Shown here: positions 10,092-21,670 of the stretch, one piece after another
Position numbering within the stretch: the first letter of the stretch is position 1
How the letters are laid out: every line of letters starts with the position of its first letter
Assembly: GCA_016748015.1 (NCBI GenBank)
Contig: JAAOMT010000333.1
Span: forward strand, 1 to 50,905
Direction of reading: 5' to 3'
DNA from: Geosiphon pyriformis
Taxonomy: Eukaryota > Glomeromycota > Glomeromycetes > Archaeosporales > Geosiphonaceae
Length of the DNA stretch: 50,905 nt
Notes under the pieces: generated by a model
What the model saw: only the letters and a program-made list of their open reading frames with translations
What the model was told of the DNA's origin: nothing
Database searches by the model: none
Position numbers and translations under genes: made by a program

Positions 10092-10949
10092 TTACAGATA
10101 ATTATTTGGGGTCTCAAATCAAATAACAAATCTGTAACTTGGTGCTTGGTTGGTATTTTAGTGTTGATATCTGAAGGTTTTGTTGTGGAGTTTTTTGTAT
10201 AATTGACAGAGATTTAATTAATGGTTTTATTTGTAGCTTCCCAAAACCACAGTTTTGTCAAATTTTTTTCTCAGCATGGTGGCTGGTAATCCTCCTGGTA
10301 AGCTATTCTCAAATTTATGAGTGTTTTATCCTTGTTTTACGGGTCTTTTACCAATCACTATGATGTCTGTGTCTCAGCACTTTTAATCCTTAATCAATTA
10401 ATATACAATTATAAAATCAATAAATAAAAAAAAATAAAAAAAAATAAAATAAAGAAATGAACCAAGACAATGCACAAGTTAGTATTCTGTCAATAGCTGT
10501 GATCAAGAGCTATTGTTCTAGTGAGGTTAATTATCAATTACTATCAACATTTCATGTTGATAGTAGAGAGTGAATTGAGATAGTGAATAATTATTTATTA
10601 ATATTTGTAATGTAAAAGGTTTCTAACTGATGAATTCTGTTCTTTCTACTTTTAGCACTACTGTTATATATACATAATTTGGGTTCTATGAGATCACTCA
10701 CATTCTCAAGCGATGTGCTATAATTTCTCAAGCAATACTCACATTGCTGAGCAATGTGTCATATTTTCTTAACATTGCTTCATATTGCTGAGCAATGTGC
10801 TGTGATTTCTTATATTGTTCTACATTGCTGAGCAATGTGCCATGATTTCTGACATTGCTCCACATTGCTGAGCAATGTGCTCACATGCTAACTATTACTT
10901 GCTTATTGGTCTACTATTTTTCTATATCTGTTTTCTTTTTATGAGTAAC
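10092..10949 (-). repeat. Solo LTR of the Gy-1 superfamily
   Basis: An 858-bp minus-oriented LTR with ends TGTTACAGAT and GAGTAACA on the plus strand, inserted in the Gy-1 LTR. The 3' part in element sense matches the Gy-1 LTR. The U3 part differs and carries a hairpin array (10709-10880) next to a TATA-like TATATATAA at about 10665. No internal region accompanies it, so it is probably a product of LTR-LTR recombination. A clean target duplication is not evident. Confidence 0.75.
10709..10880 (-). repeat. Hairpin-forming tandem array in the solo LTR U3
   Basis: About four copies of a 40-50-bp unit each contain the near-perfect palindrome CACATTGCTGAGCAATGTG (9-bp arms around one base), separated by TGATTTCT-like spacers. 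It is directly upstream of the TATA box in element sense. Confidence 0.8.
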
Positions 10950-11113
10950 AACAGGAAAGACAACAATTGAATCTCTGTTTATTATACAAAGAACTCCACA
11001 ACAAAACCTTAAGATACAACCAACATACCAATATTACCAGCATTATCAAGACATTGAGCACCAAGTTACAGATTTGTTATTTGATTTAAGACCCCAAATA
11101 AACATCTGTAACA
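10950..11113 (+). repeat. Gy-1 3' LTR, segment 3 of 3, with terminal hairpin
   Basis: The LTR resumes after the solo LTR and ends at TGTAACA. The last ~50 bp form an inverted repeat, GTTACAGATTTGTTATTTG against CAAATAAACATCTGTAAC with an 11-nt loop. The same hairpin ends the solo LTR and the LTR at 27122-27978. Confidence 0.75.
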
Positions 11114-13570
11114 ACACACAAAAATATTAATAACTTTAACATTATATTAATAATCAACAGTTCAAAAAAAATTATCTTAAAAAAAACAAAACAACATAAA
11201 ACAACAATTAAAATACTTTATCATTTACCAAAATATATTATATTAAAAAAACAAAAAAAATCTAAACCAGCCACTTAAAGTAATTACAGAACTAAAAAAA
11301 GAAACAATACTATTCAACATATACTTAAATCTAACAGCAGAACATTTTAATAAAGAAGCAATTATAAAAAGAACCAGAAAAAAATATTATTGGTCATTCA
11401 TGTATCTAAACATCATTCAATATATACAAAATTGTAATGCTTGTTAAAAAAGAGAAGGAACAAAACTTAATAAACTATTAAAACCAATTAAAGTAAAACA
11501 ACTATTTAACTAAATTAAAATCAACTTAATTGAACTATTAACAATATCCAGCAAAAACAATAGATATATAACAGTAGTTATGGACTATTTTATAAAATAG
11601 CCAAAACCAAAACCAATTCAAAGAGCAGATGCAAAATTTGTAGCCAAATTTATTTACCAAAATTTGATTTGTTAATATGGATGTCCAAAAAAATTGGTAT
11701 TAGACCAAGGAATTTACTTTGTAAACAGAACATTAACAAAATTAAGTCAAAGATTTGGAATTAAAAAACCATTATTATTACTATATTATTTACAAATAAA
11801 TAACTTAGTTGAAAGATTTAATAGAACATTGTGTAAAACAATAGCCAAGATTAACCAAAAAAACCAAGACAAATAGGATTTGTTTATACTATTAATATTA
11901 TTTGTTTATTGAACAATAAAACAAGATATTATACAAACAATATTATTTGAACTAATTTATAATAGAACAACAATATTACCAATTAAGATAGATATTAATA
12001 CATATCTGATTGAATCAATAATAGAAACCAACTTTCAAAAAATATTGCTAAGAAGAATATATAATTTAATAAAAACATTAGAAAACAAAAGATAAAGAAC
12101 AGTTAATAACATTTAAAAGTCATAAGTAAAACAAAAAAAATAACATAATAACCAATTACTAGATAAACCAATTGAATTTAGAATTGAAAACAAATACTTT
12201 TATATTATATCAAAGCAGAAAAACAATAGAGTGAAAAATTTGATCCCAAATGGAATAGACTATTTTATATTAAAAAAATTCTAAGAAATAAAGCTTATAA
12301 ATTAAGATAAAACAATAAACTTTTAGCTAAAGCAGCACATAAAGATTGACTAAAATCATATTACAATATAACATTATTATTTACCAGTAATATTTCACAA
12401 CTAGAAGTCCAATAAATACTAATTCAACCAGATGAGATTTCATGAAATCTAGAACAAATTATAATTATTGATACAAACACATTAAATTAATCTACAAAAA
12501 CTGTATATAAAGAATCAATACGTATGATAAAAACAAATAAAAAGATGTAAATTACTAATAACATTTACTCACTAGTTTAACAACTATTTTAATTGTTCAA
12601 ACATCAAAAAATGAATATAGAAATCACAATTAATTAACAAACCATTTAATATACAGAAAAAAATAGAAATTTTAATATAAAGTATAATATAAAATATATA
12701 AAAAATATAAAAATATAATAAAAAATATAATAGCAAAAGTAAAAATATCTATAAAAACACCAAAAACGGCTGGTCTGTGCAAGACACCGAACCATTATGG
12801 AGAAGAATAAGCTGATTCCACATGATGGCTCTGTTCCTGTCTCCATTTCCAGTTTTGCTTCCCAGCTTTCAGCTGGTGTGGTTAGGTTGTTGAGTGTTGC
12901 TAATGCACTCGGCATTAGTTTTGGATTTCACAAGTCTTGTTTGTTTTTTGCGGGTATTAGTGACATGGTTTCTGTTGGTATAAGTGCATAGTGTTGTTCT
13001 GACTGGTCTGAATGGCTGGTTACATGTAAGAAAAGCATGATTCACACCTAGTTTAGATCATTTAAATGATGTATAGTTCTAGGTAGCATTTGGATCTTAC
13101 TCGTTAAATGATAAAAAAAAAAAAAAAAACACCAAAAACAATAGTACTATATAAGAAGTTAACAGAAAAAAATTAAAAATAATAAACACAACAATTTTCA
13201 AAAAACTTTTGCTATTATTACTTGAAACAAAAGCTTAATATTCAGAACTTATATACAGATAAAACAAAACAGATATTTAATATGATAATATTACAACAAT
13301 TCAAACAATTTAAAAAAAAAAACAATCTAGTTACACAAAGACAAGCAATATACCAGTTACAAACAGAATTCCAAAACTGTCTAAAAATACTACTATACTC
13401 AATAATAAACATAATAACTATTAATCAATTAAAAAAAATTACTAATGTCCAATTTAAAAAATTGCAAACCAATATTGTACAAGTAATTTTTAAGAAAAAA
13501 ATTATAGAGCTAAGCATAGACAAAATTCAAGCTTGACAAAATTAAAAACATATTAGAAAAATATTAACTA
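11114..13570 (+). pseudogene. Gy-1b, decayed 3' half of a gypsy element (integrase, ORF3)
   Basis: This AT-rich copy aligns with Gy-1 from the RNase H-integrase spacer to the end. Recognisable blocks are LTAEHFNKEAI, the integrase MDYFIK (with a stop where Trp is expected), LDQGIYFVNRTL and NNLVERFNRTLCK (11694-11876), then the basic C-terminal region. ORF3 remains as an open stretch at 13222-13536 (NLYTDKTKQIF, ITNVQFKKLQTNI). Many stops and Gly/Glu-to-Lys changes show it is dead. LINE-A splits it at 12768-13124. It starts abruptly at the Gy-1 LTR end, so Gy-1 may have inserted into it. Confidence 0.82.
12768..13124 (+). mobile_element. LINE-A, 5'-truncated LINE copy (3' end only)
   Basis: A 357-bp 3' end of the LINE family seen at 15-22 kb. 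It encodes the last part of ORF2 (MEKNKLIP to MVSVGISA, 12797-12991, open), the conserved 3' UTR (ACTGGTCTGAATGGCTGG, TCTTACTCGTTAA) and a poly(A) tail. A perfect 15-bp target duplication, AAAAACACCAAAAAC, flanks it (12753-12767 and 13125-13139). It is clearly less AT-rich than the Gy-1b copy around it and so is a younger insertion. Confidence 0.93.
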
Positions 13571-13885
13571 TATACAATTATATAAAATCTATTTATAATA
13601 TTATTAGTAAAAAAAATTTTGATTTTTTGCTTACTATAAGTTGATTTTTTTATATAAGTTGTTACTGAGTATTATTTTTTGTATTCAATTCAAATTTCTC
13701 AAAAAAAATTTTTGCACTGCAATTTTTTTAAATTGTAAATAATAATCTTGTATATATATTTCAATTTTTTTGTTAATAATTAAAAGAGTTTTTATAATTG
13801 CTTTTTTGGTGATTGAAGTTAAATATAATAGCAAGTTTTGATAATATTTTCTGTTTTGTCCAAATGGTAGTAAATTTTAATATGT
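13571..13885. other. AT-rich stretch, unassigned
   Basis: No ORF or repeat that I can place. By position it could be the decayed start of the Gy-1b 3' LTR (TATTAACTATATA against TGTTACTTATAAA), but the match is too weak to call. Confidence 0.4.
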
Positions 13886-14870
13886 TGTTACCTAAATAAA
13901 AAAACCAATCTAAAAAATATTAGAAAAAATATAATTAAAAATGTGATAATTTAAAAAAATATAATAACACAAAATAATACAGAATAATATATTATAACTT
14001 AAAATAATACAAGATAATACACAATAACATAAAATAACTAGCTATAATATAGAATAACTAATAATAGTATAAAAAAATAAAGCAACAACAAAAATAGCAA
14101 GCAATAGCTAGTAATAATAAGCAATCAAAAGTAATTTTGTAAAAATTGAAATATATATAAAAACAAATAATTTTAGCAATAAAGAAAGATAGAAAAACAG
14201 ACAAATAAAAAATATATTTTTTTACTTATATTTGTTAAATTCATTTTATCTAAATATCTATATTACTATAAATAAAGAAAATAATTGAAACCCAAATTCA
14301 CTTAAACATAATTTATAAATTTCATGTTTAATTTAAACTAATTATTCTTTTACTTTTGTTTTTGGTTAGATGCTTTTAGCATAAAACTGCTTCAAACATA
14401 ATAACTTAAACCAATTGCTTTTAATTATAGCAATTGATAAAACTAATTTTCTTTTATTTTTATTTTTATTTTTATTTTTATTTTTTATTTTGTGAAGTGG
14501 CAATATTGTAAAATTAACTATTTGGGAATAAACTTTGTAATAATCTGGTAAAAAAAGGAAGCTTCTTCTAAGATTAGATATTAACATTATCTTATTAGCT
14601 TATCAGAAAAATAAAAAGACACTACCAAACTCTAGTGATTATGATCAATTAGCTCAGAGAAAATAATTTATATACTTAAGCCACAAACAGTCAAAACATC
14701 TTTTTGTGCTTTATAACCAAAGAATTCTACAAGTAAAATTAGTAAAAACCTTTAAAGACTGATATTAATAACTTATCTTAAGTATTTAAAATAAAAACTT
14801 TTAGGCTCTCTTTATTTAAATTTAGAGTACTAAATATTACTATGATATCCTATTAAGTTTACTTGTAACA
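13886..14870 (+). repeat. Solo LTR of the Gy-3 family (985 bp)
   Basis: Begins TGTTACCTAAATAAAAAAACC, like the Gy-3 LTR (TGTTACCTGAGTAGAAAAACC in sense), and ends AAGTTTACTTGTAACA. Shared internal words include AGCTTATCAGAA and ATAACCAAAGAA. A long array of AAAATAATAC-like units lies at about 13960-14130. Flanking 4-mers ATGT and ATAT could be a decayed target duplication. Confidence 0.75.
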
Positions 14871-15061
14871 ATATACATAGTACAAAAAATTACTCTTAAT
14901 AATAATTGTTTTTTCTAAAATTTTCAGATTTTCTTGAAAATAATTATTTTCAATTGTTTTAATAATTATTACTTTTTGTAAGTTTTCAAGATATTCTGTC
15001 TTTGTGGATTTTATAATCTTATAAAGAGTACCAAATATTTTAAATTAACTTGGTAGATTTT
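14871..15061. other. AT-rich stretch between solo LTR and LINE-B
   Basis: No gene found. It may hold a piece of a minus-strand Gy-1-type LTR (TTGTGGATTTTATAATC resembles its internal TTGTGGAGTTCTTTGTATA), but this is weak. One 16-bp palindrome, GAAAATAATTATTTTC, is present. Confidence 0.3.
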
Positions 15062-15222
15062 AATTATAAATAAAAAACTTCTTTCTCTCTTTCATCTCAA
15101 ATTCCCAAAAAAGAGTCAAAAGTTTTAGTGAAAGAAGTTTTTAGCCATTCAATATAACAAATCCAAACTGTTTTTTGATTTTGAGACCACCATTGGCCCT
15201 ATTATTGCTGTTATAAAGAAGG

Positions 15223-17005
15223 TTGCAAAAGATTTTGGTGCTGGTGGTGGTTTTGGACCTGTCCTATCAAGAAAGAAAAAAAAAGGTGGTGTTTTGGCTG
15301 AGTGTTTTAGTAAGAGGAGGTATTATTGAAACAACTGAAAATCACTCACAAAATTCTGAGACTGGTGACACTACCAAGTCTGAGAGTGTTGACATGGAGG
15401 AAGAGTGCCTTATTGAGAAGACCAGTATTGATTATGGTAAAAGGGATGTATTTGATGGTAGAGACTCCAACCAAACACTGAAGAGTTCAGGTATCAAAAT
15501 TAAGACCAAAAAAGTATTGGGCAAAATCAACTTTAAGGATGGCTTTGATAATGGTGATTTTTTGGATGAGTCTGCTCTCTTTCTACCTTCTCTTCTGCTT
15601 AAATTTTCAGTTCATGTTTCTGTTCACAAATCCTTTGCTTTGGATATCAATTTGGTGGCTGTTACTGGGAAATCCTCTTAGGAAAAATTGAATTTTATCA
15701 AAAAATTTTTTTCAGGTGTGAATGGTTTTGGGGGGGGCCTCTACTCCCTCAAAATTTGGTGGGATAATTCGTGTGACTTTTACTTCTGAAATGGCAATAA
15801 TGGCTGTGGAAAAATTGGCTCATGATTGTGGTGTTGTAGTAAACACCAATCTTAAGCATCTGGTAAACAATTGTACAAATTGGGATATTGTGATTAAGGA
15901 GATTCCTATTGGTACATTGATTGAGACAGTGTGCACAGCTATTTCCGAACTTGGGATTGTTGTGTCAATCAAAATGCAATTAGTAGGGCTGTGGCAAAAA
16001 GCAATTGTCACTTTGGGAGATTCTGATTAGGCTGATTTGTTAACATCCAAGTGGTCTATTCTTATTGGGAAAAATGCGGTCCGGGTGGCCAGAGCTGATG
16101 TGGATAAACAGACATGGGATTCCAGAAATGAGTTTAAGGCGTTGCTTTACACTTTTCCTGTGAGAACCAATACACATGATCTTTGGAATTTTATTGGTTC
16201 AGTGGATAGGAAAACATGTGTTATTGAGCACAATTCAGTTAACTACACTTGAGCACACTGCACCATAGTGTGTTTTGAGTCTAAGAGTGATCTAAATTGG
16301 GCTCTGGCCAACACTCCAATGATAAATGGTGTCAGATTTTGTTGGTCATGCCTGTTTGCTGCTTTGTGTTCCTCTTGCAATTCTCTTGGTCATATATTTA
16401 GGAATTGTAAATTAGCTGGTGTGTCTTTGAGTTTGAAGGGCAAGAGAGCTTCTCTTTCGGCTCAGGATTGGTTTAGATTGATGAAAATTTATGAAAGGAA
16501 GTCTGCTCCTGTTTTTCATCCTTTGGCCTTTAGTGGAAAGACTTGGGTGTCAGTAGTTGGCTCTGTTCCTTTGGGCACTTCTCTTGGATATGACTCTCAG
16601 CTTGGTTCCATTAGAAATGGTAAACCTCTTCCTTCAGTGGTGAATAATTTGGAAAAACATTTGGTTAGAATTGAAAGCAGTCTTGTCAGCCTCGCGGAAC
16701 AAATTGGTGAGTTGGCTAAGAGGTTGGAATCATTTATGCCAACAGTTTCTCAGTCTAGCCCTAGATGTCAGCTGCTGGTAACCCCTCTATTACAGAATTA
16801 AGGGAAGGATATAATGATGGGAGTGGGTTTGGGTAATGCCACTAGTGACAAGACTGCTGCCATTTCAGATTCAACTGCCTCACCTAAGGTTGTAAAATTG
16901 GAAAACATGTTGGAAGGTCTCTCTGCTTTGGTTATGAGCCTATCAGCATGCTTGGATGGTTTGGCTTTGGCAGGTAGTGCTCCTTTTTTATCTTTTTCTC
17001 AATGA
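15223..17005 (+). pseudogene. LINE-B ORF1 (nucleic-acid-binding protein)
   Basis: ORF1 runs in frame 1 to about 15730 and then in frame 2. The change falls in a run of eight G at 15730-15737; seven G would keep one frame. Further stops are at 15681, 16030, 16252 and 16801. The middle (about 15880-16100) matches the RRM-like block of LINE-E ORF1 (IVIKEIPIGTLIETVC, then SILIGKNAVRVARA). A zinc knuckle CSSCNSLGHIFRNC follows near 16370. The C-terminal part (LEKHLVRIESSLVSLAEQI) looks like a coiled coil. ORF1 proteins of this type coat the element RNA. No clear start codon is left. The stop overlaps the ORF2 start. Confidence 0.8.
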
Positions 17006-20000
17006 GTAGTTTGGTATGGAAAATTGCTATGTGTAATATTTGTGGGTTGAACAATTCTGCAAAGCAAGATGATGTCATTTGTTGGCACAAGGATATGAAC
17101 AATTTGGTTTCTATTTTTATGGAGTCAAAACTTAAAGGGAAAGTTCACCCATGGTTGACCAACAAATTTGATGGTGTTTGGGTTTTTATTTTTAGTCTGG
17201 ATTCTGGTTCTTTGAGTATTGGTGTGTTGATCGTCATAAATTCTTCTTTAGCAAAACATGTCTGCAAGGTCTTTGAGGTGCCTGGTCGGCTCCTATTCAT
17301 CAAGTTGCTTTTCAAAAATAAACTTTCAGTGTCTATTTTGGGGCTCTATGCTGGTGTTTCATCAGTGGTTCAGTTTTCTCAGACTGGTGAAATCAACTCT
17401 CTTATTGCTAAAGCCATTAATAAGTCTTTTTTTGTCGTCCTTAGTGGTGATTTTAATGAAAATGGTTCTTGAAAGTGTGCAAGTTTCAAAAAGTGCCTTG
17501 AGTTGGGGTTGGTTAACTCTTTGATTAGAAGTCTAGCCATTAAGATGTTCACTTGGGCAAATTCTAGGGGTGTCATGAAAACTATTAATTACATATTTGT
17601 TTCACCAAATCTGGTCAATTTTTTGGTACATCGCAGTGTTTCAGACATTAGTGAATATTTTGATACAGACCACTAGGCTGTGTCTGTGTCTGTAGGCTTG
17701 GACAGTTTATTAGATACACACTTGTTTTCTCTTTGTAAGCAGGCGAATAAAAATCATTGGAAATTTGATGTCAAAAATGCCAGTAAGGCTAAATAGCTTG
17801 AGTTTAAGGATGCTATAACTGCTAATACTACTATGTTTTCAGGTGCGTTTGGTGTTGCTGTGAAGTTTTCTGATCTTGGCACTATGTGGAATGTCATTCA
17901 TAAGATCATGGTTCTCTCAACTGGTGGTGCTTTCAAGAAAAAATGGTTTAAAGGTTTTGATACAGTTCGCAATAAAGTGTCATCTAGGTTTCATAAGCTG
18001 GAGCTATTGGTTTCCAAGCTGGTAAAGGCTTCTTATTTGAGTTCTAGTGTCAGTTTTGCTTTACTTTTGGGTACATGGAACAACCTTGACTCTGCTGGTG
18101 CTTCGACAGTAAGATCTATGTTTTTTTCTGGTGCTAAATTTGATGACATTTGTTCTGCTCTGGCCAAAGCAAGAAAGTTATACTGCTCTTCTAAATTGCT
18201 GGAGTCCAAGTGCACTGAAGAATTTCACATTAGGCAAGCTATTACCAATAGGATGGAGAGTTTTGAACTGGATAAGAGTCATATAATTAGAAGTGTATTG
18301 GAATGGTCCTTTCACAAAGTGGTTTTAGACCATCTGGTCATGGACAATGAGTTAGTTCTTGAACCTGATTTGGTTAAGTCCAAGGTAAATGCTATCATGA
18401 AAAAATGGACCAGAAAGCATATGGTGGTTGATGATATCTCTAATACTTGGTCTTGTCAATACCAACCTTTGGACTATGTCTTTGATGATGCTTTTTCTGA
18501 GGTGATGAGTAAGATTGATTTTGATGAGTTGTATTATGTGATAACTAATCTTCCAGATAAGAAAGCTGCTGGTCTTTTGGGCATCTTTAATAAGCTTTGG
18601 AAACATTGTGATAAGTCAGTTTTGGGTTTGCTTTTGGTTTTTTTGAATTCTTGTTTGTTTTGTGAGTTGGTATTTGGTCTTTAGAAGGAAGCTTGGGTTT
18701 TAATGATTCCCAAATCTTATGAGTGAAAGGGTGTTTTCACAAATACTTGTTTTATTGCCTTGATCAAAACAGCTTGTAAGATTCTATCCAAGATTCTTTT
18801 AGATAAGATCTTATTGGCTTGCAGCTCATATAATGTTCTGAGTGGTAACAATTTTTCAGTTCTAAAGGGTATAACAACTCAGTCTCCTATTTTTGTGGTT
18901 GGCTTGGTAATTGAGGATGCTTTGGAAAAAAACCAGGAACTTTGGCTTGTTCTATAGGACATGCAGAAGGCATATGATTTGGTTGGCTGAGAGCACCTTA
19001 AAAAGAGCTTGGTCAGGATCAAAATGTGTAGTAAATTTGTTTGCTTTTTTGGTAGTATTCATAGGGACCGAATCAACTGTGTTATAACAGATTTTGGTTT
19101 GACAGATGGTTACCAAGTGTTTGATGGATTGAACCAAAGTGAAGTTTTTTTCTCTCTGCTGTGGCACATATTTTATGATTCTTTTTTGTGTGAAGTCAAG
19201 CATCAAAAGAATGTGTATAGTTACAGGCTCAATTCTTATTTTGTTTCTGGGAATGGTCACACTGAGTCTCAGGCTGGGTTTTCTACTTCCTTGCTGCTAG
19301 TGTCTTTGTTGATGATATTATTTGGGTTGGTAGCAGTTAGGCTGCTACTCAACATATTCTCAACATTGCTAGTGAATTTTTTCAAGTCAATGACATTTTA
19401 ATTAATAATAACAAAACTGTGGTCATTCTAATCAACAGCAGAGTCAGTGTTCCATCTTTTTTTATTAGTGGTTCACCTATTTTTGTTGCCCATAGAGGGG
19501 AACCTCATCAGTATTTCAGTATCTTTTTGTTAACTGAGAGTCTTTCAAAGTCTAGCTTGGCTAAAGCACATTCAAATGTTTGTTTATTTACTAATTTAGT
19601 TCTAAGAAAGGTGGTTTTGGATAAACAGTTCTTGTATCTGGTGTTAGCAGTTTTTCATCCCATAATTGGCTACAGAATGCAGTTTAGCAGTATTTCTGTT
19701 AGTGTGTGCAATAAATGAAATGCTCTGATTTGCAAGGGTTTGAAGCTAAAAGCTGGTTTCCCGATAGACTTTCCCAGTGATACTATTTACCATCCTTCTT
19801 TTTATGGTTTAAAATCATTTTTACAGTGTCAATCTGAGAGTAAAGTAACTTCACTTATTAGTTTTGCGAACTCTGGCAGGATCTTGGGGCATCTGTTCAG
19901 TCACATAACTTACAGGTTCTGTATTGGCAGTCCATTTACCCATTGATTTCTCCTGCTTGTATTTATGTTAGTGTTTCTAATAATTTCTTGGCTGGTATAG

Positions 20001-21670
20001 TTTGCATTCTCCTTGATTGCAATTTGTCTTTGGGTGGCTCTTTGACCAGTGCTTTTCAGTTTCACGATGGGATTCCTATGTTTGTCATTCTTGGCAAGTC
20101 TTTGTTTTTCAAGTTTTTACCTTCTCGCCAGTGTTTTGGCATTGCCTTCATGGATCAGCTTCGTGATCATCATGGCGTTGTTTTTAGCTGGTGCACCTTC
20201 AAGTGGTGGAAGAAACTGGACCTTTGTGGCCAGTTCCTGAATAGTTTGGACTTTTTGTTGCATTTTTTACAGCTTTTCATTCATCTTCCACAGCCTCAGT
20301 TGGTGCTGGCTCTCTTAACTTTTGTGTCTGATAATTTTGTGGCTGCCTGTAGTTGTTTTTCCCAGATTGATATTGATAGTTTGTCTGTATATACGAATGG
20401 TTCTTTAAAAAATTTGGGTACAGTTGATTGTAGAGCTGGGGCTACTGTTTTTTTTGAGGACATTGATTTGGGTTTGGGTGTCAGTGTTCAGGGTTTAGTG
20501 TTATCTACTTTAGCTGAATTACAGGCTATAGCATTGGCTTTGAAATGCGTGCCTGCAGCTCATTCTATTGATTTGTTTTCAGATAGTCAAGCAGCTTTAG
20601 ATGCTTGTAGGTCTGAGTTAAGTCTGGTGTGCCCTGACTTTCACAATCAATGTTGGGTCAAGCATTGGCATATTCAGAATGTTATTCACAGTAAAAATTT
20701 GAGAGTTAGTTGGCACAAAGTCAAGGACCACTCTGGCATCTCGGAGAATGACTGTGCTGATAGCATCGCTGATGTTGCATTTCTATCTGGTTGGTATTTT
20801 CCTTCTTGTGTGGATGGACACTTTTTGTTGGTGGATGGTAGTGTTGTTTCTGGTAATTTTAGACACTTTGTTCGAGATGTTTATCATGCAGTTTGTCATG
20901 CATGCTGGGAGGTCGGTTCCAGTTCTGGATTTCTGGCTAGTAGTTTGCATTCAGATGTTAACTGGCTCAGCTTTTCTAGGGTTTAGCACCCTGATTTGAA
21001 TATGGCCACTGGTTTCACTAGCAGGCTCACAGCTGATACTCGTACTTATCTTATGAAGGCTTTGCACCATCAGCTTTCTGTGGCTGTCCAGAAGCACATT
21101 TACAATAAATGTTATCCTAGTGTCTTGTGTCTGTATTGTGGTAAGGTAGAGGTTTCTGATCATGTGTTTTTTTGTGCGGTTGATGATTCAGCTTGTTGTC
21201 AGGTTCTGGAATCCTACATGTTTTATTAGAGGTCACTTTCTGGGCTCTCTCTTCCCTCTTCAGTTGTATTGCAGTTGATATCAACCTGTGCTTTGGATTT
21301 ACTGGTCTCCTTGGCTCTTTACAAAAATTTTGTTTTCAATGGATGGCTTCAGAAGGCTGTTACTGTCTTCCATGATTCCAAGGTTGCTGGTGTTAAAATT
21401 ACTGATTTTATGCACTCTCTATGCTCTGCTTTTAGAAATAATATTTGGTTGGTCTGTACTAAACATCGTGCTTTTATAGAAAAAAATGGCCTGATTTCAG
21501 TGGACAAATTTATTCTCATCCCAGTTTTTGGTTTGGTTTCGAGGTTGTTGCCTGGTGTGATTAAATTGCTTGGTGTTACTAAAGCCTTTGGTGTCCTTTT
21601 TGGCTTTCGCAAGTCTTGTTTGTTTTTTTCAGATATTGGTAACATAGTTTCTGTTAATATAGTTATATAG
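17002..21670 (+). pseudogene. LINE-B ORF2: APE endonuclease, reverse transcriptase, RNase H, zinc finger
   Basis: ORF2 begins at ATG 17002 in an ATGA overlap with the ORF1 stop. Endonuclease (17002-17740): CNICGLNN, FMESKL, SGDFNE, DTDH. RT (about 18500-19400): NLPDKKAAGLLGI, the catalytic block LQDMQKAYD (first residue now a stop) and FVDDIIW at 19305, which lies in another frame. RNase H (about 20390-20780): AELQAIALAL, FSDSQAALDA, ENDCADSIAD; the first catalytic Asp is Asn (YTNGS; LINE-C keeps YTDGS). C-terminal zinc finger CLYCGKVEVSDHVFFC at about 21130. Frame order is 1, 0, 2 with shifts near 19300 and 19930, plus stops at 17472, 17678, 17796, 18684, 18726, 18957 and 20986. ORF2 nicks DNA and copies the RNA at the target site. 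Confidence 0.88.

Noticed and set aside
10709..10880. Regularly spaced palindromes resembling CRISPR repeats
   Set aside because: Spacers are similar to each other, no cas genes exist, and the array is in an LTR U3 region.
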